Positions 5,982-12,875 of a DNA stretch of 20,536 nt are shown piece by piece. The stretch is taken from assembly GCF_030826625.1 (NCBI RefSeq), contig NZ_JAPJNQ010000041.1, positions 1-20,536 on the forward strand, given 5' to 3'. The position numbers were made by a program, and so were the translations under genes. Under the pieces are notes generated by a model. It made no database searches. It was not told the origin of the DNA and saw nothing but the letters and a program-made list of their open reading frames with translations. Source of the DNA: Corynebacterium sp. (GTDB taxonomy: Bacteria > Actinomycetota > Actinomycetes > Mycobacteriales > Mycobacteriaceae). The first letter of the stretch is position 1. The number at the start of each line of letters is the position of its first letter.

Positions 5982-7532
5982 GTGGCCGAACACTTTCTCC
6001 CCAGAGCAAAGGTTCAGACTCCGGAAGGCGATTTGATTCCTGACGTCGCCACCCCGGAACAATCCCAGAAAAAGCGAGATGTCCGTTTCGTATTGCAGCC
6101 GGTGTGGTTTCTGCTCGCGGTGGCGGCTCTCGTCGGTGTTTTACTGTTGCCTATTGATTCGTTGGCGTGGGAGGGGCAGGTCGCACTCGCGATTTTGGCC
6201 TTCGCTGTCATCATGTGGGTGACCGAAGCTGTGTCTTATCCCGTCAGTGCGTTTTTGATCATCAGTTTGATCGCGCTGATTTTGGGCTTGTCGCCGGATC
6301 CCGAAACCGGCGAGATCGTCGGTACTTCGTCCGCACTGGGCACAGCCCTGCAAGGCTTTTCGACATCGGCGTTGGCTCTGGTCGCGGCCGCGCTGCTGTT
6401 GGCTGGTGCGATGCAATCGACGGGGCTGCACGAACGCCTCGCGCTGTTGGTGATGAAGCTCGCCGGTGATAAAACCTCGAATATTCTGATTGGTGCGATC
6501 GCGATCGCGACGTTGTTGGCATTTTTCGTGCCTTCGGCGACTGCCCGCGCCGGTGCCGTCGTGCCGATTTTGCTGGGCATGGTCGCGGCCTTTGGCTTGT
6601 CGACGAACTCCAAGCTGGCATCGTTGCTGGTTATCACCGCAGTGCAGGCTGTGTCGATCTGGAACGTCGGTATCCAGACCGCGGCTGCACAAAACTTCGT
6701 CGCGCTGAACTTCATCCAGGAAGAATTCGGTGAAACCATTTCCTGGGGCCAGTGGTTTATCTGGGCAGCGCCGTGGTCCGTGCTGATGTCGATCGCGCTG
6801 TTTTTCATCATGCGCGCGACCATCAAACCGGAAGCTGACTCGATTTCTGGTGGCCGTGAGCTCATCGAACAGAAGCTCGCAGAACTTGGACCTATGTCCA
6901 GTCGGGAAAAGCGCCTGGTTGCGGTCGCGGTGTTGCTGCTGTTCGTCTGGGCCACGGGTGATATTTTGCATCCGGTATCGGCTCCCGTCGCCACCGTGGT
7001 TGCAGTGAGCTACATGCTGTTGCCGAAAATTGGCGTATTCGACTGGAAAACCGCCCAGGATTTGGTCTCCTGGGGTACGTTGATCGTCTTCGCAGTCGGC
7101 ATTTCTCTGGGGACTTTGCTGCTGAACACGGGTGCAGCAAGCTGGTTATCAGAACAGACCTTCGGTGCCCTTGGATTGGAATCGATGCCGTTGCTCGCAA
7201 CGATCGCGCTGGTCTCGCTGTTTAATATCCTGATTCACCTGGGCTTTGCCTCGGCAACCTCGTTGGCGTCGGCGTTGATCCCGGTCTTTATTGCCTTGTC
7301 GACGACGGTTGCGGCCGCCGACGCTTCCATCGGATTTGTGGTCATCCAGCAATTCGTGATTTGTTTCGGCTTCTTGCTGCCAGTCTCTGCACCGCAGAAT
7401 ATGCTCGCCTATGGAACTGGCGCATTCACCCGCGGGGAATTCCTGAAGACGGGTATTCCGCTCACGATCGTCGCATACCTGCTGGTTCTGCTGTTTTCTG
7501 CCACCTATTGGAAGTGGATGGGGCTGGTTTAA
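5982..7532 (+). CDS. DASS/SLC13-family anion (dicarboxylate-type) transporter
   Basis: A 516-residue polytopic membrane protein with about 12 or more hydrophobic segments after a 35-residue cytoplasmic N-terminus. Family signatures are WVTEAVSYPVSAFLIISL near residue 80, FFVPSATARAGAVVPILLG near residue 180, and the second inverted-repeat motif HLGFASATSLASALIPV near 430. It closes with LPVSAPQNMLAYGTGAF and GEFLKTGIPLTI near the C-terminus. It resembles the CitT/2-oxoglutarate-malate translocator branch of the divalent anion:Na+ symporter family, so di- or tricarboxylates are likely substrates; which one cannot be read from the sequence. The Asn of the usual SNT motif is Ala here. The start is GTG, with AAAGGA 8 nt upstream. 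It is a single-gene unit convergent with gnd. Confidence 0.82.
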   Translation: MAEHFLPRAKVQTPEGDLIPDVATPEQSQKKRDVRFVLQPVWFLLAVAALVGVLLLPIDSLAWEGQVALAILAFAVIMWVTEAVSYPVSAFLIISLIALILGLSPDPETGEIVGTSSALGTALQGFSTSALALVAAALLLAGAMQSTGLHERLALLVMKLAGDKTSNILIGAIAIATLLAFFVPSATARAGAVVPILLGMVAAFGLSTNSKLASLLVITAVQAVSIWNVGIQTAAAQNFVALNFIQEEFGETISWGQWFIWAAPWSVLMSIALFFIMRATIKPEADSISGGRELIEQKLAELGPMSSREKRLVAVAVLLLFVWATGDILHPVSAPVATVVAVSYMLLPKIGVFDWKTAQDLVSWGTLIVFAVGISLGTLLLNTGAASWLSEQTFGALGLESMPLLATIALVSLFNILIHLGFASATSLASALIPVFIALSTTVAAADASIGFVVIQQFVICFGFLLPVSAPQNMLAYGTGAFTRGEFLKTGIPLTIVAYLLVLLFSATYWKWMGLV

Positions 7533-7594
7533 AGTCGCTTGGCTGGCTGCGCTGCTAGCCATTGGTTGCCGGCAGCGTTCCAGTTGCAGCCGCG

Positions 7595-7623
7595 ACAGAA
7601 GAGCAGCGACAACAGAAGAGCAG
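7595..7623. repeat. 12-bp direct repeat downstream of the transporter
   Basis: ACAGAAGAGCAG occurs at 7595-7606 and again at 7612-7623, a 17-bp period. The second copy forms the left arm of the hairpin at the gnd 3' end. This is probably a small local duplication in the 97-bp convergent spacer, which contains no gene. Confidence 0.75.
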
Positions 7624-7650
7624 TGGCGCTTAGCGCTGCTGCTCGGTTTT
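7618..7650 (+). terminator. Bidirectional hairpin terminator between the transporter gene and gnd
   Basis: GAGCAG-TG-GCGC (7618-7629) pairs with GCGC-TG-CTGCTC (7633-7644), leaving a two-base mismatch in the stem, a 3-nt loop (7630-7632) and then GGTTTT (7645-7650) on the plus strand. The loop is exactly the gnd stop codon read from the other strand. On the minus strand the hairpin is followed by a moderately U-rich stretch, so it may serve both convergent genes. Confidence 0.55.
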
Positions 7651-9093
7651 GTCTCCGGTCCAATCCAAGTGGAAGCTGCCTTCGGCATCGACCCGGCGAT
7701 AGGTGTGGGCACCGAAATAATCGCGTTGCGCTTGCACCATCGCCGCCGGCAGGCGCTTCGAGCACAGCGAATCGTAGTAGGAGAGTGAAGAACTGAATAC
7801 AGGAGCCGCCAGGCCCAAGCGGATTGCAGATGCTGCCACAGTGCGCCAGGAATCCAGCAATCCAGACAATTCCCCGGTGAAATACGAATCCAGCAACAAC
7901 GACGGCAGTTCTGGCAGCTGCTCATAAGCGTTATCGATGCGATCCAAGAACGCTGCTTGAATGATGCAGCCACCCCGCCATACCGCTGCGAGATCGCGCG
8001 GGTTGATATTCCATTCGTATTCCGCAGAGCCAGCCGCGATGAGGTCGAATCCTTGGGCGTATGCCACTAACTTGGAGGCATACAAAGCACGGCGGACGTG
8101 CTCGATGAATTCTTCGACACCGATGCCGAGCGCAGCGAAATCTTCCAAGTTTCCGGTGGGGAAGTTCTCGACTGCTTCAGCACGTAGTTCGCTCGACGAC
8201 GACAGCGCGCGGGCAAAGACTGCTTCACCGATTGCGGTGGCGGGAATGCCCAAATCCAGCGCCTCTTTCGCCGTCCAACGGCCAGTACCTTTTTGACCGG
8301 CAGCGTCCTGGATGACGTCGATCATTGGGGCACCGGTTTGCGGATCGGAGGTCTCCAGGATGTCGGCGGTGATCCCGATCAAGTAAGAATCAAGGTCACC
8401 GTCGTTCCATTCACGGAAAATCTCTGCGATTCGCGCCGGCTCCAGTCCTGCGCCGTGGCGCAGCAGATGATAAGCCTCACCGATTAACTGCATATCGGCG
8501 TATTCGATGCCGTTGTGCACCATTTTCACGAAGTGACCAGCACCGTTGGGGCCGATGTAGCGCACACACGGGGTGCCGTCGACACGCGCGGCGATCGATT
8601 CCAACAGCGGGCGGATGAATTCCCAGGATTCTTGCGGGCCACCCGGCATGATCGAAGGCCCATGCAACGCGCCTTCTTCGCCTCCGGAAATACCGGCGCC
8701 AACGAACAAACGGCCGGTGGTGGCGACGGCGCGTTCACGGCGTACCGTATCGGTGTACAGCGAGTTGCCACCGTCGATAAGAATATCGCCTTCGTCGAAG
8801 GCCCGGACGAGATCATCAATCGCAGTATCCGTGGCGGTTCCCGCAGGCACCATCAGCAACGCCCGGCGCGGGGTCGTCAAATTTGCAGCGAGCTCTTCCA
8901 GGTCATGGCAGGCAACGAATTCACCCTCATCGCCGTGATTAGCGATCAAGTTGCTGACGTTGTCTGCTTTGCGGTCATAGAGCGCGACGCGGTAACCGTT
9001 GCGCGCAAAATTGCGGGCTAGGTTCGAACCCATGACGCCGACGCCGACGACGGCGATATCTGCTAGCTGCTGCGAAGAATGCTGCTTGTTCAT
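7630..9093 (-). CDS. gnd: 6-phosphogluconate dehydrogenase, decarboxylating
   Basis: A 487-residue cytoplasmic enzyme of the oxidative pentose phosphate pathway. It converts 6-phosphogluconate and NADP+ to ribulose 5-phosphate, CO2 and NADPH. The N-terminal Rossmann motif VGVGVMGSNLARNFARNGY spans 16-34. Substrate and catalytic segments follow: GAGISGGEEGALHGPSIMPGG at 132-152, and GHFVKMVHNGIEYADMQ at 186-202 with Lys190, Asn194 and Glu197 matching the E. coli catalytic and substrate residues. QDAAGQKGTGRW opens the helical C-terminal domain, and the protein ends in the usual AQRDYFGAHTYRR tail. The ATG at 9093 was chosen over an upstream GTG at 9120 because a TAGAAT -10 element lies between them, 8 nt before the ATG. 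Length is normal for the family. Confidence 0.96.
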   Translation of the reverse strand: MNKQHSSQQLADIAVVGVGVMGSNLARNFARNGYRVALYDRKADNVSNLIANHGDEGEFVACHDLEELAANLTTPRRALLMVPAGTATDTAIDDLVRAFDEGDILIDGGNSLYTDTVRRERAVATTGRLFVGAGISGGEEGALHGPSIMPGGPQESWEFIRPLLESIAARVDGTPCVRYIGPNGAGHFVKMVHNGIEYADMQLIGEAYHLLRHGAGLEPARIAEIFREWNDGDLDSYLIGITADILETSDPQTGAPMIDVIQDAAGQKGTGRWTAKEALDLGIPATAIGEAVFARALSSSSELRAEAVENFPTGNLEDFAALGIGVEEFIEHVRRALYASKLVAYAQGFDLIAAGSAEYEWNINPRDLAAVWRGGCIIQAAFLDRIDNAYEQLPELPSLLLDSYFTGELSGLLDSWRTVAASAIRLGLAAPVFSSSLSYYDSLCSKRLPAAMVQAQRDYFGAHTYRRVDAEGSFHLDWTGDKTEQQR

Positions 9094-9101
9094 GGCACTT
9101 G

Positions 9102-9107
9102 ATTCTA
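9102..9107 (-). promoter_or_regulatory. -10 element of gnd (leaderless)
   Basis: TAGAAT on the minus strand is followed by 8 nt and the gnd ATG, with no ribosome-binding site. Transcription should begin at or next to the start codon. This position also rules out the alternative GTG start at 9120. Confidence 0.6.
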
Positions 9108-9134
9108 CCTTCTGCTGCACGCGATGCGGTGCAC

Positions 9135-9140
9135 TAGAGT
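9135..9140 (+). promoter_or_regulatory. -10 element of the thioesterase gene (leaderless)
   Basis: TAGAGT is followed by 6 nt and the ATG at 9147, again without a ribosome-binding site. The predicted start is on the A of the ATG. A partial dyad (TGCAC at 9116-9120 and GTGCA at 9129-9133) sits between this element and the gnd -10, where a shared regulator could bind. Confidence 0.55.
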
Positions 9141-9146
9141 TGTTTC

Positions 9147-9635
9147 ATGGGATATTTGGAAGCAGTGACAACAGCTGCCTCACGAGCATTGCACCAAGAT
9201 GAATTAGACGAACTCAACAGCACTGAGCTGGGCTTGGATAGTTTGCTCGGGGTGGTTTATTCGCACGCGGCACCACTTGAGGTACGTGCGTATCTCGAGG
9301 TGAACTCAACCCACCTGCAGTACGCCGGAAGCGTTAACGGCGGGGTGTTTTGCTCGATTGCAGAGTCCGTCGCCTCGGTTGCCTCCATGATTAGCGCGCA
9401 GCGCCCTTGTGTCGGGGTGAATAACAGCACAGATTTCATTCGTGGTGTCAGCAGTGGACGTATCGAAGCCATCGCGCGTCCGATTCAGACGGGTAAGCGC
9501 ACGCAATTGTGGAACGTGGAAATGTATAACCACGATGTACTCGTCGCCCGCACCACGCTGCGCACCATGGTGGTCGGGCCAACGATCGCTGAGCTGCTTG
9601 AACAGCAAGGGCAGCGGGGACAGCAGGCCCGGTAG
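9147..9635 (+). CDS. PaaI-like hotdog-fold thioesterase
   Basis: A 162-residue cytoplasmic protein of the PaaI/YbgC-like hotdog family, expected to hydrolyse acyl-CoA thioesters of unknown chain. The signature helix region is THLQYAGSVNGGVFCSIAESVASVAS (residues about 52-77), where the usual H-G-G is N-G-G; the candidate catalytic acid is the Glu in the AES segment. The second half carries NNSTDFIRGVSSGRIEAIARPIQTGKRTQLWNVEM and a closing strand VARTTLRTMVV. Mycobacteria and other corynebacteria also keep a small thioesterase gene near gnd. It is transcribed divergently from gnd across 53 bp and is probably leaderless. The stretch 9636-9714 between it and the convergent ThiD-TenA gene holds only a weak hairpin. 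Confidence 0.82.
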   Translation: MGYLEAVTTAASRALHQDELDELNSTELGLDSLLGVVYSHAAPLEVRAYLEVNSTHLQYAGSVNGGVFCSIAESVASVASMISAQRPCVGVNNSTDFIRGVSSGRIEAIARPIQTGKRTQLWNVEMYNHDVLVARTTLRTMVVGPTIAELLEQQGQRGQQAR

Positions 9636-9658
9636 GGGTAAATCATTAGTAGGGTACA

Positions 9659-9689
9659 GAGGCAATCGCCTACGCAGTGGCGCTCTTTT
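9659..9689 (+). terminator. Possible weak terminator after the thioesterase gene
   Basis: CGCC (9667-9670) pairs with GGCG (9679-9682), flanked by GAG (9659-9661) and CTC (9683-9685) with a five-base bulge, and is followed by TTTT (9686-9689). The stem is short and interrupted, so this is tentative. Confidence 0.35.
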
Positions 9690-9714
9690 ACAACCCTCAC
9701 GGGCATGCCGCTTG

Positions 9715-11259
9715 CTAGCGCTGCACCCGCGCGGCTTGATCGAAAAACTCGCGTTCATGCGCGCACGCCTGCAGATATGCCCGACTAGCGCGCTTTCGGG
9801 TGGCGTCACTGGCATTCGCAAAAGCTTTTTCTACTACGGCAATAGCCTTGCGAGTTTCCTCAGCGAAATCAGCATCGCCATAGGTCTCCAACCATGAGTG
9901 GTACGGGTGCTCAGCGTGGTTGTGCTGGGCCAATGCCTCACCAATTTCGGCATAAAGCCAGAAACACGGCAGCACAGCGGCAACCCCGACGACGTAATCA
10001 TCGGTAAAGGTACGTGCCACCAAGAAATCGGTATATGCCGCGGTGACCGGTGATGGATCAACCTCAGGAACGTTGAAAGAACGGTGTAATTCTGCTTCGA
10101 CAGTCAGACATTCCTGCGCGGCTTTCGCCCACCAGATTTGTTCTTCGGCCGTCGGGGCAATCGTCGACAAGCGGGCCAACGCGCGGGAATACAATTCGAG
10201 ATATAGCGCGTCTTGTGCAAGATAGAACATGAAGTCCTTATCGGAGAGTTCACCACTGGTCAGCGCGGTAATGAACGGCAGCTCCATGATCTCGCGCCAT
10301 AGCGTTCCGGTTTGCTCCCACAGCTTTTCGGTGTGTGGTCCTTGTGCGGCGATCGCTGGGGTCGGCGCTGCATCATTGAGCGGGAAAGTCCAGGGCCTGG
10401 TATCAGCATTGCGCGCATAACGACGCAGCTGGTGGAAGTGATCCACGGGGCCGTGACCGGTGCCGACGTTGAGTGCATCCGCATTCGCGATGGCTTCGTG
10501 CAACCAATTCGTTGCCCATTCCAGGCCGTCGTTGATGCTTTCGCCGCCACCGAGGCGGGTCGCCAGCGCTGAAGACAGAGAACATCCGGTGCCGTGTGTG
10601 TTTTTAGTGTCAATCCTGGTTGCTGGTACTCGGTGGACCTCACCGTCCGAGCTTACTACCGCGTTATCAGCTACAGTTCCGTCGAGGTGACCGCCTTTGA
10701 CGATCACGGTGACATCATGGGCCTTGGCGAATCGCTGCGCTTGGTCTATCGCAGTTGCAAACTCGATGGCTTCGTCGTCTTCGACGAGGACCGCGAGCTC
10801 TTTCAAATTTGGTGTGATCACGTCGACGTGCGTACACAACTCACGAACCTTGGCCTCGGCGTCGGCCTGCAGCAACCGGTCACCAGAGCTGGCAACCATC
10901 ACCGGGTCGAGGACGACCGTCGCTGTTTTTGGTTTCGCTTTCTGCGCTGATTTCTGTGTATTCTTCTGCTCCGACAACCACGCAGATACGACGTCGACGG
11001 TCTCGCTATCGCCCAACATGCCGATCTTGATGGCATCGAGTTCGACGTCATCAGCGACGCTGGCGAGCTGTTCGCGGAGAAAATCCGTCGGTGGGGTGTG
11101 GATACTGCGCACACCTTGGGTATTTTGCGCTACCAGGGCGGTGACCACGGACATACCGAAACCACCGGCGGCGGCAATTGATTTCAAGTCAGCTTGAATG
11201 CCGGCACCGCCTGTGGGGTCGGTGCCGGCGATGGACAAGATACGAGCATTCGTCTTCAT
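9715..11259 (-). CDS. thiD: ThiD-TenA fusion: HMP/HMP-P kinase with thiaminase II domain
   Basis: A 514-residue bifunctional protein of thiamin synthesis and salvage. Residues about 5-265 are ThiD, which phosphorylates 4-amino-5-hydroxymethyl-2-methylpyrimidine to its mono- and diphosphate. It shows the SIAGTDPTGGAGIQADLK start, VVLDPVMVASSG, DVITPNLKE, VIVKGGHLDG and the anion-hole motif TKNTHGTGCSLSSALA (about 218-233). Residues about 305-514 are TenA (aminopyrimidine aminohydrolase), retaining the active-site residues: Asp350 in the QDALYLELYSRAL segment, Cys431 in LPCFWLYAEIG, and a Glu pair in HEREFFDQA. A Lys/Gln/Ala-rich insert (about 97-112) interrupts ThiD. ATG at 11259 is preferred; an in-frame GTG lies two codons upstream at 11265. 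It follows ndh on the same strand, with 57 nt between the genes that include an inverted repeat around a TAAAAT -10. Confidence 0.9.
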   Translation of the reverse strand: MKTNARILSIAGTDPTGGAGIQADLKSIAAAGGFGMSVVTALVAQNTQGVRSIHTPPTDFLREQLASVADDVELDAIKIGMLGDSETVDVVSAWLSEQKNTQKSAQKAKPKTATVVLDPVMVASSGDRLLQADAEAKVRELCTHVDVITPNLKELAVLVEDDEAIEFATAIDQAQRFAKAHDVTVIVKGGHLDGTVADNAVVSSDGEVHRVPATRIDTKNTHGTGCSLSSALATRLGGGESINDGLEWATNWLHEAIANADALNVGTGHGPVDHFHQLRRYARNADTRPWTFPLNDAAPTPAIAAQGPHTEKLWEQTGTLWREIMELPFITALTSGELSDKDFMFYLAQDALYLELYSRALARLSTIAPTAEEQIWWAKAAQECLTVEAELHRSFNVPEVDPSPVTAAYTDFLVARTFTDDYVVGVAAVLPCFWLYAEIGEALAQHNHAEHPYHSWLETYGDADFAEETRKAIAVVEKAFANASDATRKRASRAYLQACAHEREFFDQAARVQR

Positions 11260-11267
11260 GCCCACTA

Positions 11268-11297
11268 GGCTAGCGAATTTTAAAGGAAATGCTAGCC
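11268..11297. promoter_or_regulatory. Inverted repeat flanking the thiD -10 element
   Basis: GGCTAGC (11268-11274) and GCTAGCC (11291-11297) are perfect 7-bp arms around a 16-nt spacer. Within the spacer, TAAAAT on the minus strand (11277-11282) is a good -10 for thiD, placing transcription start just before the gene. The repeat could be an operator, or a weak hairpin at the end of ndh mRNA. There is no TPP-riboswitch-like leader, and no room for one. Confidence 0.4.
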
Positions 11298-11316
11298 CTA
11301 TTTTTCCTGTGTGAGC

Positions 11317-12717
11317 TTAGCCTTGGAAGCGACGGCAGTCTTTGACTTCAACTGGCTGTTCCGCGTCGTCAGTGGTGGCTTTGCCCAGTTTCATCAGGGC
11401 GTTACGGCCGTGGCGCTGCTGCTCGGTGATCTCCAGGTTTCCGCGGTTGCGGGAGACCACGTTGCTGGTCCAGTTCAGAACCGTGAACAAACGGTTGCGC
11501 ACACCGGTGAGGAACTGTGCGTGGACGACCAGCCACATCAGCCAGCCAACAAAGCCGGTGATCTCGCTGTTTTCCATCTTGACCACGGCGTTTCCACGGT
11601 TGATGATCGCCATCGAGCCTTTGTCGAAGTAGTCGAACGCTTCCTTTGGATCCTGCTCGGAATTCTCACTCGTCTTTGCGTCGATGAGTTTGGCGACGTG
11701 CTTGCCGCTCTGGATCGCAACCTGAGCAACACCAGGCAGACGGTTCAGCGACATCATGTCACCGATGATGTAGACGTTGTCGAGATCGCCGACTGTCATG
11801 TCTTCGTTGACGCTGACGCGACCAGCACGGTCGAATTCCACGTCGGCTTGCTCAGCAACCATCTTGCCCAGCGGGGAAGCCTCAACACCGGCAGACCAGA
11901 TCTTGGTTGGAGACTCGATGGTGTGAACAGAATCATCAGTCATGTTCTTGTACACGACCTTGTCTTCATCGACATCCGAGACCATGGCGTTCAGGCGCAC
12001 CTCGATGCCTTGCTTTTCCAGGGTACGCTGCGCCTTCTTACCCAACTTCTTGCCGAATGGGGGCAGTACCTGTGGTGCACCATCGAGCAGAATGATCTTC
12101 GCAGATTCTGGAGAGATGTTTTTAAAGGTGTCCTTCAGGCCACGCTTGGCAAGCTCAGCCAACTGGCCAGCAAGCTCGACGCCAGTAGGGCCGGCACCGA
12201 TGATGACGAAAGTCAGCAGGCGGGCGCGCTCTTCTGGGTCATCAGTCAGTTCGGCGCGCTCGAATGCGCCCAGCAGACGAGAGCGGATCTCGAGCGCATC
12301 GTCGATGTTCTTCATGCCCGGTGCGTACTGTGCGAAGTGGTTGTTACCGAAGTATCCCTGGTTGGAACCAGCAGCGATCACCAATGAGTCATAAGCAAAA
12401 TCTTTGCTGATATCACCTTGGGATGCGGTGACGGTCTGCTTTTCGACATCGATACCGGTGACTTCACCGCGTACGACGTCGACGTTGTTTTGCTTGCGCA
12501 GTAATTGACGCGTGGATGGTGCGATTTCGCCGGCCGATACCAAGCCGGTTGCCACCTGGTAAAGCATTGGCTGGAACAGGTGGCTGTTGGTGCGGTCGAT
12601 CAGCGTGATGTCGACATCGGAGCTAGCCAAACCTTGGACTGTGTTCAGGCCACCAAAGCCAGAGCCGATGACGACGACATGGTGACGATCACCTGCAGGA
12701 CGGTGAGCTTGAGACAT
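11317..12717 (-). CDS. ndh: Type II (non-proton-pumping) NADH dehydrogenase
   Basis: A 466-residue membrane-associated flavoprotein that passes electrons from NADH to menaquinone without pumping protons. Corynebacteria lack complex I, so this is the main respiratory NADH entry point. The FAD-binding motif VVVIGSGFGGLNTVQGLAS spans about 13-31, and the active-site region NSHLFQPMLYQVATGLVS follows. The second dinucleotide motif VIIGAGPTGVELAGQLAEL is at about 171-189. A second FAD contact, VGDLDNVYIIGDMM, comes later. The C-terminus has the amphipathic membrane-binding stretch FVGWLMWLVVHAQFLTGVRNRLF (about 397-419). The ATG is preceded by AGAGG at 6 nt, with a promoter at 12780-12808. It is divergent from the CFA-synthase-like gene, as in C. 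glutamicum. Confidence 0.95.
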   Translation of the reverse strand: MSQAHRPAGDRHHVVVIGSGFGGLNTVQGLASSDVDITLIDRTNSHLFQPMLYQVATGLVSAGEIAPSTRQLLRKQNNVDVVRGEVTGIDVEKQTVTASQGDISKDFAYDSLVIAAGSNQGYFGNNHFAQYAPGMKNIDDALEIRSRLLGAFERAELTDDPEERARLLTFVIIGAGPTGVELAGQLAELAKRGLKDTFKNISPESAKIILLDGAPQVLPPFGKKLGKKAQRTLEKQGIEVRLNAMVSDVDEDKVVYKNMTDDSVHTIESPTKIWSAGVEASPLGKMVAEQADVEFDRAGRVSVNEDMTVGDLDNVYIIGDMMSLNRLPGVAQVAIQSGKHVAKLIDAKTSENSEQDPKEAFDYFDKGSMAIINRGNAVVKMENSEITGFVGWLMWLVVHAQFLTGVRNRLFTVLNWTSNVVSRNRGNLEITEQQRHGRNALMKLGKATTDDAEQPVEVKDCRRFQG

Positions 12718-12779
12718 AGATACCTCTTCGTAGAAGTTGTGCAGTGTAGTTGCAGTGGATTTGAATTAGTACACAGTTA

Positions 12780-12808
12780 AATATACGCCTAAAGAGTCTA
12801 GTTGCCAG
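12780..12808 (-). promoter_or_regulatory. Promoter of ndh
   Basis: On the minus strand CTGGCA (12808-12803) and TATATT (12785-12780) are separated by 17 nt. The predicted start is near 12773, giving a leader of about 55 nt that includes the AGAGG ribosome-binding site. It overlaps the region just upstream of the divergent promoter at 12817-12825, so the two promoters may interfere. Confidence 0.5.
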
Positions 12809-12816
12809 TATTCCTT

Positions 12817-12825
12817 TGCTAAAAT
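12817..12825 (+). promoter_or_regulatory. Extended -10 promoter of the CFA-synthase-like gene
   Basis: TGCTAAAAT is an extended -10 element, predicting transcription start near 12832. An in-frame TTG at 12816 overlaps it and therefore cannot be the start codon of this transcript. That supports the GTG at 12876, which has AAGGAG 5 nt upstream. Confidence 0.5.
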
Positions 12826-12875
12826 CGTTGGGACTATTGAGCCCGTCTATCGCCGAGTGTTTGCAAGGAGTTCGA

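Noticed and set aside
6141..6971. A 276-codon open frame on the minus strand
   Set aside because: Antisense to the transporter gene, with a His/Arg/Gln-rich product and no recognisable motif; also no ribosome-binding site or promoter.
9120..9120. GTG at 9120 as the gnd start
   Set aside because: It lies upstream of the -10 element at 9102-9107, and the extra nine residues do not resemble the family N-terminus.
11265..11283. Possible DtxR box near the thiD start
   Set aside because: The left half resembles the DtxR consensus, but by eye only about 12 of 19 positions match and the right half is poor. No iron-related gene is near.
11311..12387. A 358-codon open frame on the plus strand
   Set aside because: Antisense to ndh, which is unmistakable. 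The product resembles no family and arises from the GC pattern of the opposite strand.
12816..12818. TTG at 12816 as the start of the CFA-synthase-like gene
   Set aside because: It overlaps an extended -10 element and lacks a ribosome-binding site, whereas GTG at 12876 has AAGGAG 5 nt upstream.
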